Part shown: piece by piece, positions 1-11,694 of the stretch | How the letters are laid out: every line of letters starts with the position of its first letter | How positions within the stretch are numbered: position 1 is the first letter of the stretch | NCBI RefSeq assembly: GCF_037975245.1 | Contig: NC_092566.1 | Coordinates: 11,361,501 to 11,425,500, forward strand | Direction of reading: 5' to 3' | From: Apostichopus japonicus | Taxonomy: Eukaryota > Echinodermata > Holothuroidea > Aspidochirotida > Stichopodidae | DNA length: 64,000 nt | Program-made: the position numbers and the translations under genes | Notes under the pieces: generated by a model | The model's database searches: none | Seen by the model: only the letters and a program-made list of their open reading frames with translations | What the model was told of the DNA's origin: nothing

Positions 1-3000
1 CTGCAGGGGTCCATTTAGGCCTGTTTCTCGACAGGCTGATTTTCACAACTCTCGTTTATAGCTCCATGCTCTAACATACCTATAGGAAAACAGGAGCAGT
101 AACGTCTGTTTTGAAGGGTAATACCTGAATCCACGACGTAACTGTTTGTTTACATTTAAAGGAAACCTATTACTATTTAAAACTGGCTTAGACGTTATTA
201 CATAGAGTTAAATATTTGTTTAACTTTCAAGTTTCAAGTTAAACAAGCTCTTTGTATGACGACACAGGTTATTGAAAAACAGAATATATTTCAATGGATG
301 TTATTTTAAACAACTGAATTCGCAGCCAACACTTCGGTCCGAAAGATCCCTCAACTGTACACAAATGGCACATTTTGTTCAGTACCGGAACAGGCATAAG
401 CAAGAAGAGGGCGTTTGTTGAAAACTCTTTTCGTCATTTCTGCGATTTCAAAGTGGGCTTTTCATAAGGAGCATGATATCTTTGTCTGGGTAAGCGACTC
501 TGCAGGCTTCCCGATCACTGACCTATAGTGGCATGGAAGGTGGGTGGGGTGGGGAGGAGGGAGGAATTTTCATTCAGACAGGGTAGAATTCACCACTGCT
601 ACGTGTGTACACACCCCTCCCCTTTCAACCTGACACAAAAACAAAGGGACTTTAATAGCACAATCTTGCATTTAGAGCTAATCATAAATCCAATTTATAG
701 TATAAATATGCCTCAGAAAACACCATATAACGTCTACACGTGTTCAATTTTTGTTTTGGAGGTGGACTTCGTTACCACTATCCCCTCCCCTCCTGCAAAG
801 GTTTATGCACCTACCTCAAACCAGTCGAGGGAAATTTAGAATTTGTCCCCCCCCCCACCCTCCCTCCACCACTACCACGTTATGTCACTGCTGGCGTATC
901 AACGGGATGGGCGGAAGGGAGGATGGAGGGAAGGGAATGGAGGTAGAATATTCTCAGTGTCCACGTCAAGGCCCCTTTTCATCTTAGAAGTAACTATACA
1001 TGTAACGATCTCGATTATTCAAATGATACCGGTAACGTTAACCGATGAATGATTTTCTGAAACGGAATGCAAGTATTGTGGGATTAGTTATCCTGTACTT
1101 AAATGTATGCAAATTAGATACAACACAATTTCATTGGGAGACTATAAACATGTGATAGGCCTGGCTATAATGTAGAAGGTGTTTCAGTTACTTTGCATTG
1201 TATCGCAGATTCCCATGTTCACCTTGCTTCTGTAGGTGAAGAGATTTCTTTATAACTTACAACGAACTCAAAATTAACTCGTTCATAAAAATCAACTGTT
1301 TACTTGATGAACCTTTGTGTTTGCAATTCGCCATTGCCCTAACAAATCATCACTGGATTGGAGTTTGGGCGATAGAACACAAATAAAGTGTATAGGATAT
1401 GTTCCAGGAATCCAAAAAGGAGGGAGTATAGCCCTGAACTTCCCGTTCAAGCCGACCCCCAGGATGGCAAACTGGGCGTCCTCCTGCACCAGCAAAAGTA
1501 AAAATTAAACGTGAAATGATGAATTTTGTGTGGCTTATTTAGACTTTAAATGAGGTCTTTAAATTTAATGTAGACGCAAGCTTGTGCTAATAACTACTAT
1601 TAATTTTTCGAGTTAGGGTTAAACGCCCTCCATCCACATTCCACACAAACACACAACCCTCTGAATCCACGCCGGTGTATTGCTACGTAAAATCAGGGAG
1701 TCGCTAATTTGCTATGGGAAATCAACACAAAAGACTGCATGCAAGAATCGATTATCGAAGGCCATACCCGTCAGCAGCTTACGTAGATGCCGTCAGTATA
1801 ATGTTATGAAGTATTACCAATCCGGCTATCATACTTTACGAGATACCTAACCCAAACGAAATGGATATTTACGCCAACAGACACTCAGGGTTAGCTTGAA
1901 TTCTCTCGTAACTAGAGATTTTATAGGTTGATTTCAAGTAGATTTATTTTCGGCCGACTTTTATTGCCACTAACTTCGAATTGGTGAAGATAAAGTTCTA
2001 GATTACACAACGTGCAGTGTATAATTCCTATATAATTTGATTAAACGCGTCGTAAGTTATACATCCGTTGTTTGTTACAACCTATCTTAAATCATCTCGC
2101 GGTCTCCATACAGCAGGATGTAAAGAGAGATTACTTTCGAGGAACGTTCAGGCAGGTTTAGATAGGCAATACACCATTTTCTTTGCATCGTGGATTTTGA
2201 ATCTTGTAGTGGACATTTGACGTCTCTTGGTTATGTTTTCAAGCGTTTAGACTTAGATTGAACCACATGAACTAACATGTCACCCCTCATCTGAAGACTT
2301 CATATTTCCGTAAGTATAAACCTGAAAATCAGAGTACATTTTGTCTTTCCAGGCTCCTAATCGACCCAGGTCATGAGAATGAAGCCCTCGACCCCCCCCC
2401 CACCACTTCCCCCTCTTATAATAGCTATAGTTTAAATAGACTATATGCGCTCAACTCTGAACACCTTTGACTGATCAGTACCAATTTAGTCGGCCTTGAT
2501 GATTGAGCTAGGCGATCATCACATGGGTCAGAGGTCATCGCCGTGACAGCGGTTGGGATCCGAGAGACCTCTTCTTAAAGCATAAGTGACCGGAAGTGTT
2601 GTACTTATCGTAGGCCTGCCACTTATTGTATTAGCCATTCCGATGGCAGACAACGTGAGATTCGTTGAAAAGACAATAATAATCCACAATGTTCGTTGAA
2701 AATCTTAATATCTTCTTTTGATATACCAGATATGGCTGTTTGAAGACAATCCATTGGTACAGGAAACATCCTTGGATTCTCCGGACAAAATGAACATAGT
2801 ACGGATTGTCTGTGACGTCGCTAAGACACGTACAGCCAAAACTCTTTAGCATTTTATCTTATATGACATTGTTGCACATGTCTCCTAATGGTCTAGTGTA
2901 ACACATTCGGATTGCTTTTGTTCATTTTTTTGATTGGATGGTGGAGAGAGGTGAATAGTGAGAGGGAGAGAGATGGAGAGAAAACACTTATCCAAGCGTC

Positions 3001-3140
3001 TATAATCAGACAATGACGAAGAGACAGAGAGAGACAGCATCACACTTCTTACCTAAGACAAATCGAGATGTATTGCATGAGAACGACACTCAAAACGAGC
3101 GACAAACTTTAACTCGATCTTTGGAAATAAAACTTTAATT
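1..3140. other. Intergenic, no supported gene
   Basis: No reading frame here has family resemblance. Visible items are poly(C) tracts near 847-856 and 2391-2401, purine-rich GGAGGGA-type stretches at 540-570 and 900-950, and a GC-rich coding-like patch at about 1424-1483 discussed as a finding. The right end is probably the 3' flank of the minus-strand gene at 4329-6800. Confidence 0.6.
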
Positions 3141-3160
3141 TAAAAATATCTCAATAATGA

Positions 3161-3166
3161 TTTATT
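3161..3166 (-). promoter_or_regulatory. Candidate polyadenylation signal of the ANAPC16-like gene
   Basis: AATAAA reads on the minus strand here, about 1.16 kb beyond the stop codon at 4329-4331. It would give a 3' UTR of roughly 1.2 kb. Placement is by motif only; no transcript evidence is visible. Confidence 0.3.
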
Positions 3167-3545
3167 ACAACAATAATATGCATAATACTACTCTCACCAC
3201 ATGGGCATCAACTTCCCCTGAGGAGAGGGGGGAGGGGAGGACAAGGGGATGGTAGGGTAGGGTCATGGTAAAGTAAGGAGGGAGAGGGTGTGACAGTCTC
3301 CATGTTGGAGCTATTTAGGGAAATTCAAAATGGTGCAGGTTTGTTAAATGATATTAAGTTGGTGGAAGGTTGGGTTTGGAGATGAGATGGAGGAATTGTG
3401 GAGAGAGGTTAAATAGAGAGGATTACATCAGTTACAAACATGTATTGAAGGATCTTTTTTCCTGCTTTAAGACATCTGTTAATTAATAATCAGGCAGAAA
3501 TACACAGAGTATTGAATTAAACAAAGTTAACAAACTGTGATTGTG

Positions 3546-3584
3546 AGGGGGAGGGGGAAGGGGAGGGGGAGGGGGGAGGGGGAG
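3546..3584 (+). repeat. G-rich tract (GAGGGGG)n
   Basis: There are about six runs of four to six G separated by single A or AA on the plus strand. This is the classical pattern for intramolecular G-quadruplex formation. It lies inside the probable 3' UTR of the minus-strand gene, so the transcript would carry the C-rich complement. A second looser G-rich patch is at 3218-3265. Confidence 0.8.
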
Positions 3585-4007
3585 TCAAAAGTAACCATTC
3601 AAGTGACAGAAGCTTCTCCACATACAATTACAATTGATGTATAGGTCCACCAGATTTGATTAGAGTTCGTAACCTTGTGGATCAAAATCACAAGACACTG
3701 CTTTACAGTGACATGCTAATTGACCTGTTACATCCAGAAAACTCCTTAAGAATCCAAATTTCTCAAAGCTTCTGATAAACATGTAGTCGGTTTACTGTGT
3801 TGAGTTTGTTTTCAAGTTGCACATTCGTTGAGAGAGAACAAAAGCTAAGGTGAGTACCACTTGTGTTACTACAGCCTAACATGACATTAGTACTATAAGC
3901 TCATATCCCTACAGAAATCACTTGGGCTGACAAAAGGAACATCCCTTGGTCTGTGCCCCTTATCGAAATTATGGAACCCAGTAAGAATCCTCTTTAAACA
4001 CAGATAT

Positions 4008-4117
4008 ACTTTTAAATCTTCCTCATCACACCGGATACAGCAGTTTTAAACCTTCCTCATCACACCTGATACAGTTTTAAATCTTCCTCCTCATCACACC
4101 TGATACAGTTGTAAATC
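4008..4117. repeat. Short tandem repeat, about 31-36 bp unit x3
   Basis: Three adjacent copies of a unit with core CTTCCTCATCACACC then GATACAG and TTTTAAA or GTAAA. The third copy has an extra CCT. It lies downstream of the stop codon of the minus-strand gene, probably in its 3' UTR. Confidence 0.75.
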
Positions 4118-4328
4118 AGACATGTCTCTTCAACATCTGTCACAAGTTGATTATTCATCTACCAAGGTCAGCCTCTAGTTTCTCTAACCATACCAAAATA
4201 GAAACTTTCTGCCTCAAACCATCCACTTTCTTTGTGACAAAGTATGTCTGCTCAACTCGCTGGCAATTTCCGCAGATTCATCTGAGAGAGAGAGATAGTT
4301 TCCCTTCAAGGACTCTGTGTCCGTAGTA

Positions 4329-6800
4329 CTATAAGCCAATCAATGCATCAGCTGTTTTGTATTTCCAGTTGGTCTCAGTCAGGTAGTCCAACTGCTTCTT
4401 CAAATCTTCTAGCCTCTTTTCATGTATTTCTGTGGGGAAAAAAAAGAAAGAAGAAATATAGACAAAGGTCCTCAGTATTTCCAACAAACTTTGGCAAATG
4501 CGACATATTTAAAAGTTGGAAATACCCCACATTATGCCAGGTATTGTGAAGGGAAGAGTATGACAATTTCATTTTAATGCCTCATTCTGAAGGATTTTGT
4601 TACTGTTAGAATAAATCAAGTCAATGAACTGAATATCAACAGCTACTGTTATTAAAAAAAAAAGTTCTTCATATTATACAAAATACAGTACAAAATAGCA
4701 ACATTTTTTATTTGATAGTTTTAATTTTGTGCTACAAGAATCCAACTGAATTTCCTGTAACATCCGGCCAAAATCCAGTCCCAGTTGGCTCAAAACACAA
4801 GTTTGCATCCCTCAGTAGATCACTTAACTGCAAAATTATGCGACAGTAGGTACCTGGGTCAGTGGCGGGGCTAGGGGTATTGGTCATGGGGGGCGAGAAT
4901 GGTCTGTAGGGGCGCTTTCGACACTATCTAAGCGGAGCGCCACTACAGGTTGGCGCAGGGGGGGGCATCCGCCCCCCCTGACTGCTTGGACGCTCCGCCA
5001 CTGACCTGGGTACATTCTCTCTCAAATCATACATAAATTATTATCCTAGCTTACCCATGTTTAATTTTGATGAAAACATTTAGTGCAGTTCTTCTTATAT
5101 TGAAGACACCAATGATATTAGCCAATAATTTTAACCAATGATATTAGCCAAGCAGTTCACCAATGATTTTCACAAAGTAATTTACCAACGATTGATGACC
5201 AATGGGGTCACAGACTATCGAGTTATCTCTTCCATCACTGAGTTTACCTTTACTATTCTTGAGAAACATCAGATAATTTACAACAATGTTAATACCTTTC
5301 TTAGCATTTCGAGCTAACAGCTGGGTGTTTTCTTCAACTTGAAGTTGGTCACACTCACTGAGAGAGTCTGCAGTAAAGATGAGAGGCAATATCAACTGGC
5401 AAATTCAATATTTGTGATGACACAGAGCTTTTGGATGTGAAGATACTGTGATGTCTTTAACACTTAAATGGAAACAACAGCTTTCCATACCATGCTCAAG
5501 TTATGCACAAGTGAGAATAACATACATGTGCATCTTCAAACCCTAAATAATGCACTTGGCGACTGGCTGATAATTTAAGTTGATGCATGCTGGGTGAAAT
5601 GTTGCTTTTCAGAATAACACAGTTAAATATGTGGAATTGCTGCAAGTTAATAATTTTCATTTTAAGAGTCAGGACAGCAATATTTAAGTCCTGAGGCATT
5701 CAGCTCTCTTGACTGATCAATGCTGAATCCCAAAGGGTCTCACAGCAATAAGTAGGCCTGCAGTAAGCTTCTTGTTGTCAAAATGATGCATTACACTTAG
5801 ACTAATTCAACCTCTGATGATCACTTTTTGCCTCAGATTGAAGGCCATGATTTAGTGTGACCAATTTCTTCCACCAGCAGTTTTTGGGAATAACACAAAT
5901 GCACTGACTTTGCTGAGCAGAGAAATTTTATACTGCTGTGCAATTTCCTTGGAACATTGAAAACGGAAGAAAAACATTCTGGCCCAGTGAGTGAAACTCT
6001 TTTAGTCGGGAAAAAGCCTTACTTGATATGAAAAGACAATTAAAGTCTCATGGGCCTATTACAAGCCTTGAAGCTATCAATTTGCATTTGTTTAGCAAAC
6101 TGCATGGACATTTAGTTTTACTGCGGGCATACTATTGAATATTCAGTCTCTTACTTGTTAGGCATTAACAATTTTGGGTTAACAGAAAGATAAAACATTC
6201 ATGATGCGAATCATAAAATATGTTTAATTTCTGGAATCTGAAATCACAATTTGCTATGCATAAGGACTGAAATGCTACACAAATCCAAAATATAAAACAG
6301 TTTTTGTACACAAAAACCATACCGTTTTCAGTGTTTCATAACTAGCCTAACTTTAATAATACTAATAGTAACACTAACATGAATTAGGGCTAGCAAGATT
6401 AGGCCTAGTCATCGCCTAACAAAAGAACTGTATGCTCAATAAGATTCCAAGAGATGTAAAACTTGTTATGCAAATATTACACAAAAATAATTAGGCCTAA
6501 CCGCACCTGACAGTTTTAATTCTGGTTATCTATTTGTATATCACGAATATCGCTGCTAATGTCGCGCATCTAGTTAATACGATACTTTATATAAACCTTA
6601 AGTTAACGCTAGGCTGATTACATTAGACCACAATGCGATTACTTACTCATAGGCCTATGGCTCCTGTCTTTATGTTAACACTTCGTACAGGAAAAGATGA
6701 AAAAATATCACTTACCAATCTTTTCACCATCGTCAATTGCGGAAGGTGAACCGAATAAATTTTTAGCAAGATGCTGATTATTGTGTCTGAAGCCTGCCAT
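4329..6800 (-). CDS. ANAPC16: Probable anaphase-promoting complex subunit 16 (ANAPC16-like), 3 exons
   Basis: The coding exons on the minus strand are 6800-6716, 5367-5296 and 4429-4329. Each is bounded by a good acceptor (CTGCAG, CCCACAG) or donor (GGTAAG, GGTATT). Both introns are phase 1 and the joined 258 nt encode 85 residues without a stop. The start is the first ATG of exon 1 (begins MAGFRHNNQ). The last third has a heptad-like run (IHEKRLEDLKKQLDYL) followed by ETNWKYKTADALIGL and the stop. This matches, as I recall it, the C-terminus of vertebrate ANAPC16: a short helix of EKL..L.EEL type, then a tryptophan, an aromatic-Lys pair and L(L/I)G near the end. ANAPC16 is a small structural subunit of the APC/C ubiquitin ligase, about 110 residues in human, so this one is shorter at the N-terminus. 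Outside the C-terminal block the similarity is weak. The gene model is firm; the family name is an inference. The large intron between exons 2 and 3 carries a hAT MITE. Confidence 0.6.
4860..5003. mobile_element. hAT-type MITE, 144 bp, with perfect 8-bp target duplication
   Basis: The ends are CAGTGGCGGGGCTAGG and, inverted, CAGTGGCGGAGCGTCC, a typical hAT terminus. The element is flanked on both sides by the identical octamer ACCTGGGT (4852-4859 and 5004-5011), the target-site duplication expected of hAT transposition. It is too short to code for a transposase. It sits in intron 2 of the ANAPC16-like gene. The internal stretch ACTATCTAAG.GGAGCGCCAC is shared in near-identical form with the element at 61195. 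Confidence 0.88.
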
Positions 6801-7210
6801 ATTATATTCGAAATGTTACACAAACAGAAACATGGAAAATAATTTGAGCCTAGCGCCCTCTTTTAGGGTTGTCTTTGAACTTCATTGTTAAAATTATATT
6901 CTGAAATGTTATACCTATCTTATGACTGTATAGGCTAAAAAAATGTAACGTCAGAGTGGTAGTTTAAAGCAGAGATGGTCACGAAGTTGATCTAACGCAA
7001 CGCAGAGGAATTCTGAACCCGATCCATGTACCGCAGCACTTAAGGATATACCCACTCCCGTGTGACACACATGGACACATGACATTATATGAAAGTTCTT
7101 CATGCTGTCCATCTGTTTTGTTGAACATCAACCTATCGTAATTATTTTAAAAAATCGTCCAGGTCAAAATTCGTTATGATATGTCAAAGAGGAACATAAT
7201 CTAAGCATTC

Positions 7211-7327
7211 TGGTGAAATTTGCATTCAATTCCTATGTACCGTTTTTGAGATATTGACAGTTGAAGTTGCTTGTGAACCTGGAAGCAAACAGGTGTGAGA
7301 ACCTAATTCTGTGTGTGACATTATCAT
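7211..7327 (+). repeat. Dispersed repeat, family also at 57.7-58.1 kb (copy 1)
   Basis: Begins TGGTGAAATTTGCATTCAAT and ends with GAAGCAAACAGGTGTGA plus TGTGTGACAT-like sequence. The same beginning and end recur at 57664-57785 on the plus strand and 57984-58082 on the minus strand, with a diverged middle. No coding capacity or terminal inverted repeats are seen, so the class is unknown. Confidence 0.6.
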
Positions 7328-8302
7328 GACCTTCAACATATAACCAGTTATTAAATGTATAGATATAATTAACATTTCTGACTCAGTGGCCCATTCCAAG
7401 GAATTGCTAGGGTCTGAAAAGATCTCCCTGCTCATTCGAAACAGTAAAATAAACACTTGGGTAGTCAAGATCACATATTCACTATGATTTTAAATTCTGG
7501 TCGCATTAAAACGATGAAGGTCCAGGTGATCGTGTCTCTGTGCTACTTCTAAGTTCATTTCATATTTCTAAATCATATGCTTGTGACTTCTGAAAAGCTT
7601 GAATTGTTTATTGTATTCCTGTCTCATATAATAGTTACTATAATCTTCATTGCACGAAGCAACCACGAAGTTGAAACTACACAATATAGCTGATCGATAA
7701 AACGTGTTATATACCTCAATGAGGTAGTCTGGGAGTGACAATCACAGCTTATAGATTTTTTTGTCATTGCTTTTCAATTTAACTTGGGAAGATAAAGGTT
7801 ATAGAAATTATTGTAATATCATTTATTTCAAATGTAGTAGAGACTTATAATAGATACGTATATTTCGGAAAATTTATTTCAATGAAATCTACCATAGAAA
7901 AGAGTTATTCAATTTCCAACTGATATTGGATCTATGAAGATGATATAGCTCTTCAATAAAATCTCTCCTTAGATCGTCTTTCTACAACATCCTCCCCAGC
8001 TCTTCCGCCCACCCCCACCCCACCCCCACCCCTTGCCCATTTTAATTCTACGAGAATTTTCCATGCATGTGTATGTAATTATTTCATTACTCAGGGAATA
8101 TTTTACTGGACGATGGAAGGAAATTTGCATGAGCGCTATACAAAATGAAGTCATATTCATAAATGTACCGGATGTAAAATTCAGACACGATTAAATAAAT
8201 AAGGCTGGTTACTATGTGCTATATTTTAACTTTGCATAGTACACAGGCCCATGTCTTTAAACTTCCTCTGATAGAGTTTGCTATGTCAAAAAGTACTTTT
8301 AA

Positions 8303-8470
8303 GAAAAAGTCGCCTAGGAAAGAACCTGGGCACGAAAACCAAACTACTGAACGACTGATCCGCTTCTAACCCCAGTCCCCTTGCATCGGGACTGTGACTA
8401 TGTGATCATCGTCAGGTGTGCATCACTATTCCCGAAGGGAACAGATACTACACATGATCTATGTCAAAAA
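8303..8470. repeat. Dispersed 168-bp repeat, copy 1 (SINE-like)
   Basis: About 85-90% similar by eye to 10578-10745. The shared core includes GAAAGAACCTGGGCACGAAA, CCCCAGTCCCCTTGCATCG, and GGGAACAGATACTACACATG. Copy 1 is bracketed by the near-direct repeat CTATGTCAAAAAGT (8281-8294 and 8459-8472), which could be a retrotransposition target duplication. However, the right-hand version is partly matched in copy 2 and may belong to the element. No tRNA A/B boxes were recognised. Confidence 0.65.
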
Positions 8471-9810
8471 GTGCTCGTGTCAATCAGCGAAGGAGACGCA
8501 GTAATTGGCTGATTGGTGTGATTTACATAATTAAATCATTTTCTGGTGGCAAAAGCTGATTGTTTACCAAAATTGTTGCACATGTTCTGCATCTTCAGGC
8601 CATTTCTACATCCTTATCGTATGATTTGTTTTTAATTCAGCAATAATTTGTAAATGCCTCCTGCAACAGCGGAGCGAAGGATGTCGACAGTGCAATTCAA
8701 TCTTTTTTCTATAATAGTTCAATTATCTGTCCACCTGTCCACAAAGAGAACTATAATATTTCTACAAGAGAGTTGCATTTGATGAAATTCTATCGAGAAA
8801 CGTTTACAGCTACAACAATTTGATTTTGAAACACAGAAAGAGCCTCAGTCTGCAAGAAGGGTTTAGTTTAGAATCTTTCCAATAAATTTTGGGTTTTCAT
8901 TATGCATGGGGTGGGGTTGCGTTGTTTGCTTTTTTGTTTGTCGCTGATTTCAGTATTTTATGATGGGGCTATTTGTCTTCAAAACGCGACCAACGTGTTG
9001 TGATCTGTGACGTCATTGGCACAAACTTCGCTGGGCCCATGTTATAGAGGATGTATTATTAACATGAATGGGACGGTGCGATACAATCTCTAGATGCATG
9101 GTTTTTTAATTATTATTAGATTTTGAAAAGGCGTTTGACCGTCTTGAGTTCAACTTTATTTTTGAATTCTTACACTTTTTTAATTTTAACAATAGTTTCA
9201 TTAGATGGATCCGAACGTTTTATTGTAACTCCTCAGCTTGTGTTACTAGTAATGGCTGTTCTACTCCATCCTTTAAAATTTCTAGGGGGTTCGTCAAGGA
9301 TGCCTTCTAAGTCGATAAATTTTTACCATTTGTGAAGAGGCGCTTGCTATTAAAATTAATTCTTCTCGCTTATTAAGAGGTATTTCTATTTTAGGTACTG
9401 AGTGTAGACTTATTCAATATGCTGATGACACCTGTATTGTATTAAATGGTACTAACAACAGCTTAAAGGCCACGATCGATATTCTTAAAATTTTGGAGCT
9501 TTCTTCTGGTTTGAGAGTAAATGATGACAATATTTTCCCGTTAGGTCCCCTTGCTTCTAAGAAGCCCCGTTCCTTAAGAAATTTCTCTTTTGAGTGGACA
9601 TTAGGTCCTGTCACGGTCTTGGGCATCACTTTTGATAACTGTCATGATCATCTTTTTCGCCTTAATTATCCCCAAAGTTATCACGTCTAAAACCTATGGT
9701 CCGCTCGTGACCTTATACCCATGCATATAGGCAAGATTACAATCTTAAAAACTTAAGGTATTTCTCAGTTTGTCTTCTTGTTTCAGATCCTCCCTGATCC
9801 CCACCCCCAC

Positions 9811-10303
9811 CAGGGCCGTCTTAACGCATGGGCCCACTGGGCCCTGGCCCAGGGCCCCGCGATGTCAGGGGCCCCGCAATCGTAGTAACCCCATGTCTTA
9901 ATCTGGGAGGAAAACTTATTGAATAGGCCATTATAATAGGCCAATCATACAACAGTTTACGATCAAGAAATGCCGCAAGTTCCGTTAGTTTCCCCAGTTG
10001 AAAGACTCAACACAAGGGTGTTACAAATGGTGAGTCCAGTATTGTTAGGGAAGGTATGGAGGGCAACTGGAAGATTACTCTTCTATAATGTATTTCAGCT
10101 TTTAGGTATATCACGTATGTTATTCAGCTAAAATTTTATGCTTTATGCGCGACATAGGGAGGGGTGGTAAATGCAGGCATATCTATGCTTGAGCGATTGT
10201 CAAGGATGTCAATTTTTCACGCAACTTTTTTCGAACTCACTTGATTGAGGGGCCCCGCTCCATTGCCGGGCCCAGGGCCCGGTGATCTCTTAAGACGGCC
10301 CTG
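9811..10303. mobile_element. hAT-like MITE, 493 bp, nested in the LINE
   Basis: It has perfect 14-bp inverted ends CAGGGCCGTCTTAA, followed by further GC-rich inverted similarity (GGGCCCTGG.CC.GG.CCCC). The flanks are both C-rich, so the 8-bp target duplication cannot be read unambiguously. The interior is AT-rich without coding capacity. It splits the LINE reading frame between the thumb-like region and the ELENLFFRF block, so it is younger than the LINE. Confidence 0.85.
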
Positions 10304-10577
10304 CCCCCCCCCCACCCCACCCGCTCCCTTTATCAAAGAGTTAGAGAACTTATTTTTTCGCTTCGTTTCGGGTGGTAAACCCGATTAAATTAAACGTAAT
10401 ACGCTCATTTGCCCCTACTTGTTTGGGTGGCCTAAGGGCCATCCATATTCATTCTTGTATCCGTAGCCCTGAAATGTGTGTGGGTAAGACGGGACACTGA
10501 AGCGGTACATGCTGATTGGAAACTCTTTTTTTTTAACCTTTATTTGAACAAATATGGAAAGTAGTAAATTAATATAG

Positions 10578-10745
10578 GAAAAAGTCACCCAGGAAAGAAC
10601 CTGGGCACGAAAACCAAACTACCACGACTGGTTCGCTCTCAACCCCAGTCCCCTTGCATCGAGACTGACTGTGTGATCATCGTCGGATGTGTATCACCAT
10701 TCCCCTCGAAAGGGAACAGATACTACACATGATCTTTGCCAAAAG
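10578..10745. repeat. Dispersed 168-bp repeat, copy 2, nested in the LINE
   Basis: Second copy of the repeat at 8303-8470, in the same orientation. It interrupts the LINE between the FNLYLNKYGK-like block and LCNRCEETFDHL, so it inserted after the LINE. Confidence 0.65.
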
Positions 10746-11329
10746 GCCGAGAACATTTGTGTAACAGATGTGAAGAGACTTTTGATCATCTGTTCTGTGG
10801 TTGTAAGATAACCTCGAGCTTTATTCTGGATATAGAGCAAAGTATTTAAAGCAGGATCTCTTTTCATATAATTTGTTAATCTTGCATCTGAAGTATTATA
10901 TCTTCAGTAATAAGTTGACCTCTGAGCCTACTAGTTTACATGAATTTCAGTACAAGTTCAAGTTTTTCCTGCAAGTCGAAAAGAACATCGCTAGCGGTGG
11001 TAGCACTAAGCATTTTTCTTTCAATGACTATTGAGATAGCTTTTAAGTCCCTTTCTGTTTAATTAATTTGCTCCTCCTATTCCATTAAATTAATGTTCAT
11101 TACATTAAGATTCAGATTATATGTATTGTGTTGAAGTAAGAAGAAAAGACTACTATGTTTGTAAGAAATGTTTGTATTATTATGCGACATTGACAGAAGC
11201 AAAAAAGAGAAATATTATGTCCATTATGTCACATTATGAGATATGTAAATATTGTTGTATAAAATGAACAAACGCATGATAAACGGGTTGAGAACTCCAA
11301 AAAGAAAAGACAACAAAGATGCATATATA

Positions 11330-11330
11330 C

Positions 11331-11388
<58 letters not shown>
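11330..11388. repeat. (AT)n microsatellite
   Basis: About 50 bp of uninterrupted AT dinucleotides. A second tract lies at 11661-11693. Confidence 0.95.
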
Positions 11389-11660
11389 CATATTTATTTA
11401 TTTGTGTCTCAATTTGACATCCGGTACTTTTATGAATATGAATTTATTTTGTATAGCGCCAACAGTTTTGTAATTTATAGAGGCCAAGATGCGGCGGATG
11501 TACTTTTGTCTCATTTAAGGTTCGACCTTCATTTATTTGTAAACTTTATCATTATATTTAATTCCACACGGTCAAAAGATGCTAGAATTTAGTTTTGGCG
11601 GCGATATGGTCACATGACTCGAGAAAATCGACGAGCAAATTACGCCACAATCTGAAATCG

Positions 11661-11694
<34 letters not shown>

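Larger units (their letters stand above)
6801..9104. other. Intergenic, no supported gene
   Basis: This stretch holds two dispersed repeats listed separately (7211-7327 and 8303-8470). A pyrimidine-rich CCACCCC patch lies at 8008-8035. The part just right of 6800 should contain the promoter of the minus-strand gene, but no TATA box or other core element is convincing. Confidence 0.6.
9105..11035 (+). mobile_element. Decayed LINE, L1/Tx1-like, 3' half of ORF2, with nested insertions
   Basis: Translated fragments in shifting plus-strand frames give the successive landmarks of a non-LTR reverse transcriptase. These are LLLDFEKAFD (9115-9145), the SRGVRQGC block near 9281-9305, ICEEALAIKI after a frameshift (about 9330-9360), and QYADDTCIVLNG (the catalytic YADD, about 9415-9450). 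A thumb-like stretch follows to 9690. After an inserted element, the sequence ELENLFFRFVSGGK and KRNTLICPY (10335-10425) matches the L1/Tx1 region past the RT. LCNRCEETFDHLFCGC and KYYIFSNKL..PTSLHEFQYK (10755-10960) match the usual C-terminal end. Stops and frameshifts show it is dead. The 5' part, with endonuclease and ORF1, is missing, consistent with 5' truncation. A hAT MITE (9811-10303) and a 168-bp repeat (10578-10745) interrupt it. Confidence 0.85.
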
